Positions 34,985 through 43,726 of a stretch of DNA of 64,000 nucleotides are shown here, piece after piece. The stretch covers positions 1-64,000 of the forward strand of contig CATJOY010000041.1 of the NCBI GenBank assembly GCA_949741925.1, written 5' to 3'. The notes under the pieces are model-generated. The model was not told where the DNA came from and made no database searches. It saw only the letters and a program-made list of their open reading frames with translations. Position numbers and translations under genes: made by a program. The DNA comes from an uncultured Desulfovibrionaceae bacterium (GTDB taxonomy: Bacteria > Desulfobacterota > Desulfovibrionia > Desulfovibrionales > Desulfovibrionaceae). Every line of letters starts with the position of its first letter. Position 1 is the stretch's first letter.

Positions 34985-37900
34985 ATCCTTTTGTGCTGAT
35001 GCCGTGGCAAAAACCCTTTCTTCCGGCCCTTCTCGACTATGCGCTCACGGTCACAGCGGGGGATATCGGCCGGGCCGTCTTCATTTTTCCCCATGCCCGG
35101 CCTGCCCGCTACCTGCAAGATCTTATCGCGGCCGACCCGCGCGTGTCCAAACCCTGCCTGCTCCCCCGAATGCTCCCGGTCAGTTTGCTGTTCCGGGAAC
35201 TGCGCGCCCGTAACGGCATGCCGGCGCCGCATATCGGTCTACTGGACCAAGTCGCCCTGCTGCTGCGCTGCGTCCGGGCAATCAAAAAAGAAGATCCGGA
35301 GTTCGCGTCGGGCCTGCCCCTGGATGAGCCGACCCGCTTTTTCCCCTGGGGCGTCCGCCTGGCCGGCCTGATGGAGGAATTTTTCAGTCAGGCGGTATCC
35401 CCTGCCGATTACGCCCACACCGAGGGCGAGGTTGCGCCGTTTGCGGCAGCCCTGCTCTCTCGGCTGGCTTCCATCCACAGCCGCTATAGCGCCGCCCTGG
35501 AGGAACACGCCTGGAGCACGCCCGGCTATGACGCCTTGCTGGCCGCCGGGAACCCGGAACCCTTCCGGGCAGCGCAGGACGGCGAAGCGGTCTTTCTGTC
35601 CGGCTTCCACAGCCTGAACGGCTGCGAGGAGCGGGTCTTCAAAAGGCTTTGGCAACAGGGCGCCCATGTCTGCCTGCATGCTGACCCGCATCTGGTCGAG
35701 AAGGGGAAAAAACCGCACTGGAGCTGCTCGGCCTTCTCCCAATGGGCCCAACGCTGGGGAACGCGCCTTGTCCTCTTCGATCCGCTCTCCGGGGAATTGG
35801 AACCCCTCGGCTCAGGCCGCGCCGGCGAAGTAAAACGGATGGGCGCATCAGGCAGACCATACGGCCATGCTCCGAACCAACAGAGTGGCCGGAGGCAAGC
35901 AGAAAAACCAGGCGCCCCCGCAGGCACAAACCGGCCCGCCGGGCCGGCGTTGCACTGCGTTGCCGGATTCGATCTGCATTCCCAGTTGGACGCTCTGGCC
36001 GAAGACATGCAACGCCTGAGCGGACCTGCCGGCTCACCGGCTTCCACCGCCGTCATCCTGCCTGACGCCGGGCTGCTGCTGCCCGTGCTCCATCACCTGC
36101 CCGCGGCGGATATCAACATTTCTATGGGCTATCCCTTGGCCCGCTCCTCCCTCTTCCGGCTGCTTGAATCCATCCTGCGCCTGCAGGAAACCCGCAATGC
36201 CGCCGGGCTTTATCACTGGAAGGAAGCTGTTGATCTCTTCCGGCATCCCTATTTGAAAATGCTCGAGCCTGAACCTGCAGCCATACCCGATGGGCCTGAG
36301 GCAGGATCAGCTTCCCCCGCCGGCTCCGGAGCGGAGCAACGGCTTGAAACTCCGGAGCCCGGCAGGAACAAGGAAAAAAGAACCTTGCGGGAAGTCCTGC
36401 AAACCTTTGAACAAGCCCTGCGGCGCGGCCGCCGTTATGTGGATCTCAGGCAGGCGGCGGAAGAACTCTGCGCTTCGTGCCGGGCGGCATCTGCGGCCAC
36501 AAGCGGCCTGCACTCGGGCGAACGATCTCCGGAAGAACCAAGCCTGAACCTGTTTACCAGGGTGCTCCGGGTCGCCGTAACGGCCTGGGAAAAAACAGCA
36601 ACGCCCCAAGAAACGGCAAAAGCCCTGGAAGCCCTGGTCAGCCTGCTTTTGGAGCACGGCGGCGGGCTCTGGAAGCGCTTTCCTATAGACGCCGAATGCC
36701 TCTACCGGCTGATGCAATCCATTATTCCCCAACTGGCTCACAGCATGTTGGGAGAAGAAGGCCTGGACCGGGAAACGCTCTTCAGCGTGCTGCGGCGTCT
36801 TTTAGAAGCCGAACGGGCCCCCTTTGAGGCCGACCCTCTCGTCGGCCTCCAGGTTCTCGGCATGCTGGAAACCAGGCTGCTTAGTTTTGAACGGGTGTTC
36901 ATTTTAGATGCCACTGAAGACGCCCTCCCCGGCAGCTCGTCCCATGACCCCCTGTTGCCGGATTCTCTGCGGCCCGCCACCGGCCTCCCCAACGCGGGCA
37001 GCCGGGAACGGGTGGCCGCCTACAACTTTTTCCGGCTCCTGGCCGGAGCCGACAGTATTTTCCTTTACTGGCAGGAAGGCATTGAGCCTCAAGGACTTGC
37101 CGATGGCAAAAAGCTCCGCAGCCGCTTTATTGAAGAACTTCTCTGGCAGGTAGAGCAGCAGGAAGGATGCCTGCTGCAACCGCGCCGCAGAGAACTCTTC
37201 CGCTCCCGGGTGGAGAAAGAAGAAAAGCCAGACAGCCTCGGCGAACCGGATGGGCCGCGCCCCGGCAACAGCGGCCCGCTGGAAGCTATTGCCTGCACCC
37301 TGCCGCCGCTCTTTCCGGAACGCCGGATCATTCCGGCCACGCCCGCCGTGCGCGCCCGCATGGCCAGCCTGCTCCGAAGCCCCATCTCCCCCTCCCTGCT
37401 GGATGCCTACATGACCTGCCCGGCCCGTTTTTTCCATGAACGTCTTGCCGGGCTGCATGAGGTGGAAAGCGCGCAAGAAGGAGACGATCCCAGAGAAGTA
37501 GGGGCCTTTCTGCATGGCGTTCTGCTGGAATATTTTTCCACCAGGCTCGGCCGCCCCGTCGAAGCGGGCAAGGAGGAGAAAGCCGCTCTTGGCCTGCTGT
37601 TACAGCGCCATCTGGAAACTTCGGAATTGGCGTTCTCTCTGCCGACCGATTCGCGAATCATGCTGGAGGAATCCGGCCCGTTGCGTCTCGGGGCCATGCT
37701 GGAGCGCCAAGCCGAACAAGAATCCATACCGCTGCTGCTGGAGCATCCCTTCAGCGCCCCCCTCGATACGAGCCGGGGCAAACGGGTACTGCACGGCATC
37801 CTCGATCGGCTGGATCAACGCGGTGAAACTGTCTGCATCCTGGATTATAAAACCGGCGCCCTTGCTAAACCCGCCGCCTCCTTCTGGCAGGATGAAGCAC

Positions 37901-38280
37901 TCTGGGAGTTCATTACGGCCTTTGACCCGACCCAAGCCGCTCCGGAAGAATTCCGCGTGTTCCTGGAGACCCTGGCCAAGGCATGCGGCAGCGTGCAATT
38001 GCCCTGTTACCTCTTCTTACAGCGGCAGGCCGCCTCCTCCCTGATTCCCCCGGCCGGAGACGCCGCCTTTGTCGCCTTGGCCGATCAGGGGCAGGAACAC
38101 TTCCTCTTCGACGCCGAAACCTGCCCCCAAGATCGTGCTGCGGCCATGGAGCGCATCCCCCTGCTGCTCACCGGGCTTATCAGCCACATGGAATTTGCCC
38201 CAGCCTTTTTCCCTCGCCCGGACCGTCATTGTGACTGGTGTTCCTGCAAAACTTCATGTAAGATATTTTCCGTTATGTGA
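34981..38280 (+). CDS. addB: AddB-like nuclease subunit with iron-sulfur staple
   Basis: 1099 residues. The N-terminal half is helicase-like but has no Walker A (FIFPHARPARYLQDL), as in the AddB type of many proteobacteria. The C-terminal PD-(D/E)XK nuclease has LHGILDRLDQR and VCILDYKTGAL. Four cysteines suit a [4Fe-4S] cluster stapling the nuclease domain: one in LDAYMTCPARFF and three at the extreme C-terminus (HCDWCSCKTSC contains four Cys, so one is spare). Together with AddA it forms the dual-nuclease, single-motor recombination complex. The stop codon is embedded in a stem-loop at 38276-38296. Two Pro/Gly/Arg-rich inserts (about residues 285-330 and 425-450) look poorly conserved. Confidence 0.9.
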   Translation: MNPFVLMPWQKPFLPALLDYALTVTAGDIGRAVFIFPHARPARYLQDLIAADPRVSKPCLLPRMLPVSLLFRELRARNGMPAPHIGLLDQVALLLRCVRAIKKEDPEFASGLPLDEPTRFFPWGVRLAGLMEEFFSQAVSPADYAHTEGEVAPFAAALLSRLASIHSRYSAALEEHAWSTPGYDALLAAGNPEPFRAAQDGEAVFLSGFHSLNGCEERVFKRLWQQGAHVCLHADPHLVEKGKKPHWSCSAFSQWAQRWGTRLVLFDPLSGELEPLGSGRAGEVKRMGASGRPYGHAPNQQSGRRQAEKPGAPAGTNRPAGPALHCVAGFDLHSQLDALAEDMQRLSGPAGSPASTAVILPDAGLLLPVLHHLPAADINISMGYPLARSSLFRLLESILRLQETRNAAGLYHWKEAVDLFRHPYLKMLEPEPAAIPDGPEAGSASPAGSGAEQRLETPEPGRNKEKRTLREVLQTFEQALRRGRRYVDLRQAAEELCASCRAASAATSGLHSGERSPEEPSLNLFTRVLRVAVTAWEKTATPQETAKALEALVSLLLEHGGGLWKRFPIDAECLYRLMQSIIPQLAHSMLGEEGLDRETLFSVLRRLLEAERAPFEADPLVGLQVLGMLETRLLSFERVFILDATEDALPGSSSHDPLLPDSLRPATGLPNAGSRERVAAYNFFRLLAGADSIFLYWQEGIEPQGLADGKKLRSRFIEELLWQVEQQEGCLLQPRRRELFRSRVEKEEKPDSLGEPDGPRPGNSGPLEAIACTLPPLFPERRIIPATPAVRARMASLLRSPISPSLLDAYMTCPARFFHERLAGLHEVESAQEGDDPREVGAFLHGVLLEYFSTRLGRPVEAGKEEKAALGLLLQRHLETSELAFSLPTDSRIMLEESGPLRLGAMLERQAEQESIPLLLEHPFSAPLDTSRGKRVLHGILDRLDQRGETVCILDYKTGALAKPAASFWQDEALWEFITAFDPTQAAPEEFRVFLETLAKACGSVQLPCYLFLQRQAASSLIPPAGDAAFVALADQGQEHFLFDAETCPQDRAAAMERIPLLLTGLISHMEFAPAFFPRPDRHCDWCSCKTSCKIFSVM

Positions 38281-38296
38281 GAGTGCTGCTCTCACA
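38276..38296 (+). terminator. stem-loop overlapping the addB stop
   Basis: TGTGAGAG (38276-38283) pairs perfectly with CTCTCACA (38289-38296) around TGCTG. The stop TGA lies within the 5' arm. There is no T-run, so partial termination or mRNA end protection is as likely as full termination. Confidence 0.5.
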
Positions 38297-38362
38297 ATGT
38301 CCCGGCCGTCCCCCTTGCGACCTTTGCCGTCAAGAATAACGGCCCTATCCTTTGGAGGATCT

Positions 38363-39481
38363 ATGTCCCTTCCATCTCTCAAGCTGGGCGAGCTTACCGC
38401 CGCAGCCCCCATTGTCCAGGGCGGCATGGGGGTTGGAATTTCCCTGCACCGCCTGGCCTCGGCCGTCGCCAACCAAGGCGGCATCGGCGTTATCGCCGGA
38501 GCCATGATAGGCATGAGAGAGCCTGACGTGGCCCATAACCCCACCGAAGCCAATATGCGCGCTCTGCGCTCCGAAATCCGCAAGGCCAAGGAACTGACCG
38601 ACGGCATTCTCGGCGTCAACATCATGGTCGTGCTCACCGATTTTGCCAACCTGGTGCGTACGGCCGTTGAAGAGCGGGCCAACATCATCTTTGCCGGAGC
38701 GGGTCTGCCCATGGACCTGCCCAAACACTTGCTGGAAACCCGGGAAAAGAACAAAACAGATTACACCACCAAACTAGTGCCTATCGTCTCCTCGGCCAGG
38801 GCGGCAACGCTCATTTGCAAAAAATGGTTATCGCGTTTCGGCATGGTGCCGGATGCCTTTGTGGTGGAAGGCCCCAAGGCCGGCGGGCATCTCGGGTTCA
38901 AGCCCGAAGATATCACCAACCCGGGGCACGACCTGGAAACCGTTGTTCCCGAAACCGTAAACGCGGTGAAAACCTATGAGGATTTGCAGGGCCGGGCTAT
39001 TCCCATCATTGCCGCGGGCGGCATCTATTCCGGGGAAGATATCAAGCGCTGCCTTGATCTCGGCGCGGCAGGCGTCCAAATGGGCACCCGCTTTGTGGCT
39101 ACCCATGAATGCGATGCGGATATTCGCTTCAAGGAAAGCTACATCAACGCCAAGCCCGAAGATATCACCATCATCAAGAGTCCGGTGGGGCTCCCTGGCC
39201 GAGCCATCCGCAACCGCTTCCTGGATGCGCTGGAGGAAGGTAAAAGGAACTTCCGCTGCATCTTCCGTTGCATCACCACCTGCGATCCGCAAAAATCCCC
39301 TTATTGCATTGCTTCGGCCCTGCTTAATGCCATGAAGGGCAACCTTGAGCGTGGCTTTGCTTTTAGCGGCGCCAATGCCTTCAAGATTGACTGTATCATG
39401 TCGGTACGCGAACTGTTTGAAAGCCTCCAGGCCGAGTTTGATACGGCTCTGGCCTCGACCAAAGCCGCCTTTGCCCGTTAA
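38363..39481 (+). CDS. nitronate-monooxygenase-like FMN-dependent enoyl reductase family protein
   Basis: 372 residues from the ATG at 38363 (TTTGGAGG 5 nt upstream); the frame is open to 38069 but overlaps addB. TIM-barrel FMN motifs: IVQGGMGVGISLHRLASAV, GGIGVIAGAM, GVNIMVVLTDF, VPDAFVVEGPKAGGHLGF, IPIIAAGGIYSGEDI, and GAAGVQMGTRFVATHEC. Proteins of this family act as nitronate monooxygenases or FabK-like enoyl-ACP reductases. The insert KRNFRCIFRCITTCDPQKSPYCI has four Cys and is typical of the anaerobe-type subfamily that lacks proven nitronate activity. The natural substrate is unknown. Confidence 0.85.
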   Translation: MSLPSLKLGELTAAAPIVQGGMGVGISLHRLASAVANQGGIGVIAGAMIGMREPDVAHNPTEANMRALRSEIRKAKELTDGILGVNIMVVLTDFANLVRTAVEERANIIFAGAGLPMDLPKHLLETREKNKTDYTTKLVPIVSSARAATLICKKWLSRFGMVPDAFVVEGPKAGGHLGFKPEDITNPGHDLETVVPETVNAVKTYEDLQGRAIPIIAAGGIYSGEDIKRCLDLGAAGVQMGTRFVATHECDADIRFKESYINAKPEDITIIKSPVGLPGRAIRNRFLDALEEGKRNFRCIFRCITTCDPQKSPYCIASALLNAMKGNLERGFAFSGANAFKIDCIMSVRELFESLQAEFDTALASTKAAFAR

Positions 39482-39503
39482 CCCGGCCGGGCGACCAATC
39501 CGC

Positions 39504-39544
39504 CCCTGCACTCGCATGCCGCCTTATGGCGTGGGAGTGCAGGG
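39504..39544 (+). terminator. strong hairpin after the nitronate-monooxygenase-like gene
   Basis: A 10-bp perfect stem CCCTGCACTC (39504-39513) / GAGTGCAGGG (39535-39544), with an inner GCC/GGC hairpin in the 21-nt loop. It starts 22 bp after the stop. No T-run follows. Confidence 0.6.
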
Positions 39545-39860
39545 AAACAGCGTAGGTTCGCCCCCTTTGATCTCAGACCGCCACCACCACAGGGCCCTTG
39601 TGTGCCGACTAAGGCCAAATACCTGCGGAGCTGTTTCCCCTTTTTCGGCGCTTAGCAGCATATTCCACCTGATTTCCCCACCTCTTCGCATATCGACAGC
39701 CGCATAGTTTGATGCTATGGATATCCGTTCTCGCCGTGTACATGGGATCTTTATAAGAGAGGACGGCGGGAGGGGCGGATTGCGCCCGTGGTGATACCGC
39801 ACCGTTGGCTGGGTTTTGATCTATGCATGGGCGACTGCCCGGAAGCACCAAGGAGCACTT
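39545..39860. other. non-coding spacer before asd
   Basis: About 315 bp. It contains a short hairpin CATAG/CTATG near 39704-39720 and the AAGGAG site before asd. No lysine riboswitch core or other gene can be supported. Confidence 0.4.
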
Positions 39861-40916
39861 ATGAGCGAGCGTTCTTCTCAAGGATTAACGGTAGCGGTGG
39901 CCGGCGCAACAGGGGCTGTTGGCCGGGAGATGCTGAAAATACTGGAACAACGCAATTTTCCTTTAAAGGAACTGATTCCCTTGGCCTCGGCGCGTTCGGC
40001 CGGAACTACCGTGCCCTTCCAGGGCCACGATGTGCCGGTAAAAGAGCTGAAAGAAGATTCCTTTGAAGGCGTTGACCTGGCTCTCTTTTCCGCCGGCGGC
40101 GGCACTTCGCAGAAATTCTCTCCCCATGCCGTCAAATCGGGCTGTGTTGTGGTGGATAACTCCAGCGCCTGGCGCATGGATGATCGCTGCCCTCTGGTGG
40201 TTCCCGAGGTCAACGCTGGCGATTTGGAAAAACATCAGGGCATCATTGCCAACCCCAACTGCTCCACCATTCAGATGGTCGTTGCCCTGAAGCCCCTTCA
40301 TGATGCAGCCGCCATCAAACGGGTGGTGGTTTCCACGTACCAGGCTGTATCCGGCACCGGGCACAAAGCCGTGGATGAATTGGAAAAACAGGTTCGCGCC
40401 CTCTTCAATATGCAAGAGCCGGAGATCAACGTCTATCCCTACCAGATCGCCTTCAACTGTCTGCCGCACATCGACAACTTTCTGGAGAACGACTACACCC
40501 GTGAAGAAATGAAGATGGTGCACGAAACGGTAAAGATCATGGGCGATCCGGGCATCAAGGTGACGGCCACCACCGTGCGCGTGCCGGTGTTTTACTCTCA
40601 CTCTGAAGCCGTGAACATTGAAACGGAAAAAAAGCTTACGGCCAAGGAAGCCAGAGTGCTTCTCTCCAGGGCGCCGGGCGTCAAGGTGCTGGATAACCCC
40701 AAGGAAAAAATCTACCCCATGCCCATCGACGCGGCCGGGGAAGATGAAGTCTTCGTGGGCCGCATCCGTGAGGATGAAACCATAGCCAACGGCCTCAACC
40801 TCTGGATTGTGGCGGATAACATCCGTAAGGGAGCCGCCTTGAATGCTATCCAGATCGCGGAAGAGCTGCTGAAGAAAAATCTTTTGAACATCAAGAATCC
40901 CGACGCGTTTCTATGA
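39861..40916 (+). CDS. asd: aspartate-semialdehyde dehydrogenase
   Basis: 351 residues from the ATG at 39861 (AAGGAG 5 nt upstream). NADP-binding motif VAVAGATGAVGREML, SARSAGTTV for cofactor phosphate binding, catalytic Cys in IANPNCSTIQMV, then VVVSTYQAVSGTGHKAVDEL and the acyl-binding KVTATTVRVPVFYSHSEAVN with active-site His. It reduces aspartyl-phosphate to aspartate semialdehyde for lysine, diaminopimelate, threonine and methionine. Closed by the hairpin at 40922-40944; its own transcription unit. Confidence 0.97.
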   Translation: MSERSSQGLTVAVAGATGAVGREMLKILEQRNFPLKELIPLASARSAGTTVPFQGHDVPVKELKEDSFEGVDLALFSAGGGTSQKFSPHAVKSGCVVVDNSSAWRMDDRCPLVVPEVNAGDLEKHQGIIANPNCSTIQMVVALKPLHDAAAIKRVVVSTYQAVSGTGHKAVDELEKQVRALFNMQEPEINVYPYQIAFNCLPHIDNFLENDYTREEMKMVHETVKIMGDPGIKVTATTVRVPVFYSHSEAVNIETEKKLTAKEARVLLSRAPGVKVLDNPKEKIYPMPIDAAGEDEVFVGRIREDETIANGLNLWIVADNIRKGAALNAIQIAEELLKKNLLNIKNPDAFL

Positions 40917-40921
40917 TATAT

Positions 40922-40944
40922 CCGCCGGGGCAGAGCCCCGGCGG
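40922..40944 (+). terminator. terminator hairpin after asd
   Basis: A perfect 10-bp stem CCGCCGGGGC / GCCCCGGCGG with AGA loop, 5 bp after the stop. Very stable; no long T-run follows. Confidence 0.7.
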
Positions 40945-41176
40945 CCTGTTCCCCCGTCCCCCCCCTCGGTTTCCGCGATCCCGCCGAATCTTGGGGGAGG
41001 GGAGTGGGATCCGGGAAAGGGGTTCGTTTCCATGCCATTGCCTGGGAACGCCATCCCATGTCTCCGGCATCGAACTTCGGCGGCAGGTGCTGTATCCGTA
41101 GTTTCGGAATCTCGGCCACTGTACCGGTAGATGCTGGTGCATTTTTTAATAGCCCCTGCTTCAGGGAAAAAGTAGA
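40945..41176. other. non-coding spacer upstream of the aminotransferase promoter
   Basis: About 230 bp between the asd hairpin and the proposed promoter at 41177. A short T-rich run lies at 41141-41147. Nothing else supported. Confidence 0.4.
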
Positions 41177-41206
41177 TTGACAATCAGGGAATTCAGCGCA
41201 TAGCGT
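41177..41206 (+). promoter_or_regulatory. candidate sigma-70 promoter for class IV aminotransferase
   Basis: A consensus -35 TTGACA (41177-41182), 18-nt spacer and weak -10 TAGCGT (41201-41206). It is directly followed by a 16-bp palindrome, consistent with a repressible promoter. Confidence 0.4.
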
Positions 41207-41212
41207 ACCTGT

Positions 41213-41228
41213 TCCCTTCATGAAGGGA
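41213..41228. promoter_or_regulatory. 16-bp perfect palindrome at the predicted start of transcription, candidate operator
   Basis: TCCCTTCATGAAGGGA is fully self-complementary and begins 7 bp after the -10 candidate, so it covers roughly +1 to +16. It would block RNA polymerase if bound by a dimeric repressor. The regulator is unknown. Confidence 0.4.
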
Positions 41229-41324
41229 TGCATGGCTTTTATATCTGGAGCACGGAATCTTTCGGCAGAAGGCCGCTGAAGATTGAACCACTTATTTTGA
41301 GCGCCGCAAGGCAGGAGTACAGGG

Positions 41325-42278
41325 ATGATTCCCATAGCCACCAGCGATGAATATCTCTCGCGCATGCTGGATGTCCCCAGACCCGGTGGGGACAGCGTGT
41401 TGGCCTTTTACGAACACCGTCTTGGCATGATCTGTAGGGATCCGAAACTGATGCTCGCCCCCTTGGATGACCATCTGACCCACCGCGGCGACGGCGTCTT
41501 TGAGACCATCAAATACACCGGCGGCCGCCTCTACCTGTTAGATGAGCACCTCGCCCGCTTGAAACGCTCGGCCGCCGGGCTTTCTCTCGAACCTCCCTGC
41601 AGTTGGGAAGAACTGCGCCAGATCATTATCGAAACCGCCGCCGCAGGCAAGGAGCCGGTGGGCATGATGCGGGTGCTGGTCGGACGAGGCCCCGGCGGCT
41701 TCGGCATAGATCCTTCCGAATGTCCGGTCTCCAGCCTATACATTGCCGCGTACCGCTTTACAGAGAAAACCCCGGCCTGGTACGCTCAAGGACAAACGGG
41801 CTTTCGCAGCAGCGTTCCGGCCAAGCAAGGCTATCTCGCCCGCATCAAAAACGCCAACTATCTGCCCAATGTTCTCATGATCATGGAAGCCCATGAAAAG
41901 GGTGCCGATGTCCCCTTCTGCTTTGACGACGAAAACAACCTCACCGAAAGTTCCGTTGCCAATCTCTGCATTGTGGATTCCCGAGGCGTCATCGTCATCC
42001 CCGAGCTCAACAACGCCCTGGCCGGGACCACGTTGCTGCGTGGTCTGGAGCTTGTGCGCGATGAACTCGCGGCGGAAACGCGGCCTATTCGTGAAGAAGA
42101 TATCTTGAACGCCAAGGAAGTACTCCTCCTGGGCACCGGGCCGGAGTGCGTGGCTATTGTCAGCTATAACGGGCAGAAAATCGGTGACGGCAAGCCCGGC
42201 CCCGTCTCCAAGCTTCTGCTCGAACGTATCGATAACGATATTGCGGCCAGCGGCATCCCGATTCCCGGGCTCAGTTGA
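41325..42278 (+). CDS. class IV PLP aminotransferase (D-amino-acid / branched-chain / aminodeoxychorismate-lyase-like)
   Basis: 317 residues. APLDDHLTHRGDGVFETIKY is the family's N-terminal marker. The PLP Lys is in LARIKNANYLPNVLM. NNLTESSVANLCIVD is the ExxxxN(V/L) segment, and LAGTTLLRGLELVRDE lines the phosphate cup. The sequence alone does not separate D-amino-acid transaminase, ilvE or pabC roles. The absence of the ilvE-type extended N-terminus and the length favour the D-AAT/PabC-like group. AGGAG lies 7 nt before the ATG. It is followed 20 bp later by a glycosyltransferase, probably on the same transcript. Confidence 0.88.
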   Translation: MIPIATSDEYLSRMLDVPRPGGDSVLAFYEHRLGMICRDPKLMLAPLDDHLTHRGDGVFETIKYTGGRLYLLDEHLARLKRSAAGLSLEPPCSWEELRQIIIETAAAGKEPVGMMRVLVGRGPGGFGIDPSECPVSSLYIAAYRFTEKTPAWYAQGQTGFRSSVPAKQGYLARIKNANYLPNVLMIMEAHEKGADVPFCFDDENNLTESSVANLCIVDSRGVIVIPELNNALAGTTLLRGLELVRDELAAETRPIREEDILNAKEVLLLGTGPECVAIVSYNGQKIGDGKPGPVSKLLLERIDNDIAASGIPIPGLS

Positions 42279-42298
42279 ACCGGGGGAGCACTATCCCC

Positions 42299-43435
42299 AT
42301 GGATACGGCGTCACACTTTTCCATCATCCCTGTGGTGCTTGCCGATCTGAGTTCCGTGTTCTTGGGCGGCCAGCGGCAAACCCTGGCTCTGGCTAGGGCT
42401 CTAGCCGCATCACCAACCTTTTCGCCGCTGCTGGCTGGCCTTGGCGGCTCTCCCCTGCTCCGTGCCGCCGGTTCGGAAGGGCTGCCCATTCTGCCGTTGC
42501 GCCCGGGGAGATTTTTCCGGTTTCGGGCCAAAGCGGCCTTGAAGAAACTCCTCAAGGAGGCCGCTCCCTGCATAGCCCACAGTCAGGATGCGCAATCCGC
42601 CGCAATGATAGCGGACATTTCCTCCCACAATCCCGGTGTCGTCCATATCCATACCAAGCGCGAGGCTCTTCCTGTGCCTGGAGGACGCAAGGGCGCGTAT
42701 CTCCGCGGGGCCAGGGCCGTGGCGGCCCTTTCTTCCTCCATGGGCGCTCTGCTCGCCGCCGGGGGCGTTGAAGGCGCGCGCATCCGCATTATTCCTTCGG
42801 GCATTGATTCAGCCGGCTGCACCAAACACCGGCTCCGCGGCGACGGCCGGTTCATCTTCGCGGCAGGCGGAGAACTGACCCCGCAAAACGGCCATGATAT
42901 CCTTATCCATGCCCTACCTTTTTTATACCGCTTCCCGGATATGCCGGATTGGGAGGTCCGTTTTACGGGGCAGGGAGAATTGCTCCAGCCCCTGCTTGAC
43001 CTGGCCCTGACTCTGGGGGTCAAGGGCAGATTGGCTTTTCTGGGGACTCAAGATAACAACCTGATCCTGCCGGATTGCGATGCCATGATTGCTCCGGCTG
43101 TGGCGGACGCCGTCAATGGGGAGGATACCGGGGATCCGCTGCGGGAAGGTTGGGCAACGGGCCTGCCGGTCATCGCCTCCAACCTGCTGAGCCACTGTGA
43201 GATGGTCCGGGATGGCGAAAACTGTTTGATCTACCCTATGGATGATCCGGAAACCCTGGCCCTGCACATGGCCGACGTGGCCCGAAACGCTTCCCTGCGC
43301 GAACGGCTGACCAAGGCGGGCGCGCAAGCCCTTGAATCCTGCTCCGACCAGGATACGGCCGAAGCCTATATGCACCTCTACCTCAACTTTCTCTCTCCTA
43401 AAGGCCGGGAGCGGGCGCTCCTGAGAAACCGCTGA
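42299..43435 (+). CDS. glycosyltransferase, GT4-like
   Basis: 378 residues from the ATG at 42299; the frame is open to a TTG at 42275 but GGGGGAG near 42282-42288 suits the ATG. N-terminal loop LSSVFLGGQRQTLALARAL, and VVHIHTKREALPVPGGRKGA. The C-terminal donor domain has FIFAAGGELTPQNGHDILIH, GVKGRLAFLGTQDNNLILPD, DAMIAPAV, GWATGLPVIASNLLSHCEMV and NCLIYPMDDPETLALHM. It resembles lipopolysaccharide-type GT4 enzymes. The E-x7-E motif is partly altered (VADAVNGEDTGDPLREGWAT), so the fold is clear but the activity is less so. Preceded by an aminotransferase with no known link. Confidence 0.82.
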   Translation: MDTASHFSIIPVVLADLSSVFLGGQRQTLALARALAASPTFSPLLAGLGGSPLLRAAGSEGLPILPLRPGRFFRFRAKAALKKLLKEAAPCIAHSQDAQSAAMIADISSHNPGVVHIHTKREALPVPGGRKGAYLRGARAVAALSSSMGALLAAGGVEGARIRIIPSGIDSAGCTKHRLRGDGRFIFAAGGELTPQNGHDILIHALPFLYRFPDMPDWEVRFTGQGELLQPLLDLALTLGVKGRLAFLGTQDNNLILPDCDAMIAPAVADAVNGEDTGDPLREGWATGLPVIASNLLSHCEMVRDGENCLIYPMDDPETLALHMADVARNASLRERLTKAGAQALESCSDQDTAEAYMHLYLNFLSPKGRERALLRNR

Positions 43436-43467
43436 TCCCGGGGCTTCGTCTGCCGCGCAGCAGCGTA

Positions 43468-43512
43468 CCCTTCGCGCCGCCGGCTCGCGAAATTTCAGCT
43501 TCATGCGAAGGG
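43468..43512. repeat. overlapping inverted repeats after the glycosyltransferase
   Basis: CCCTTCGC (43468-43475) can pair with GCGAAGGG (43505-43512), or TTCGCG (43471-43476) with CGCGAA (43486-43491). The two are mutually exclusive. They lie upstream of the proposed ansB promoter, so they more likely serve the end of the glycosyltransferase transcript than ansB. Confidence 0.4.
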
Positions 43513-43515
43513 GGC

Positions 43516-43544
43516 TTGCCAGAGCATACAGGAAATTATATCGT
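43516..43544 (+). promoter_or_regulatory. candidate sigma-70 promoter for asparaginase gene
   Basis: TTGCCA (43516-43521), 17-nt spacer, TATCGT (43539-43544). 5/6 and 4/6 matches. It would give a leader of about 175 nt. Confidence 0.4.
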
Positions 43545-43726
43545 CAACCCCCATGGGATTCAGGATGGTATTCCTTTCGCCGTCCAACCGCGTCCGAAAA
43601 AAAGCCGCCCATGACAGCGCAGAGAATAGAATACGGGCTTTGCCACCAATCCGGGGCAGAGGATCAGCCGATTGTCGTTTCGGAGGATTCTCCCGCCGGA
43701 GTATAAGAATACCCAAGGAGGTCATG

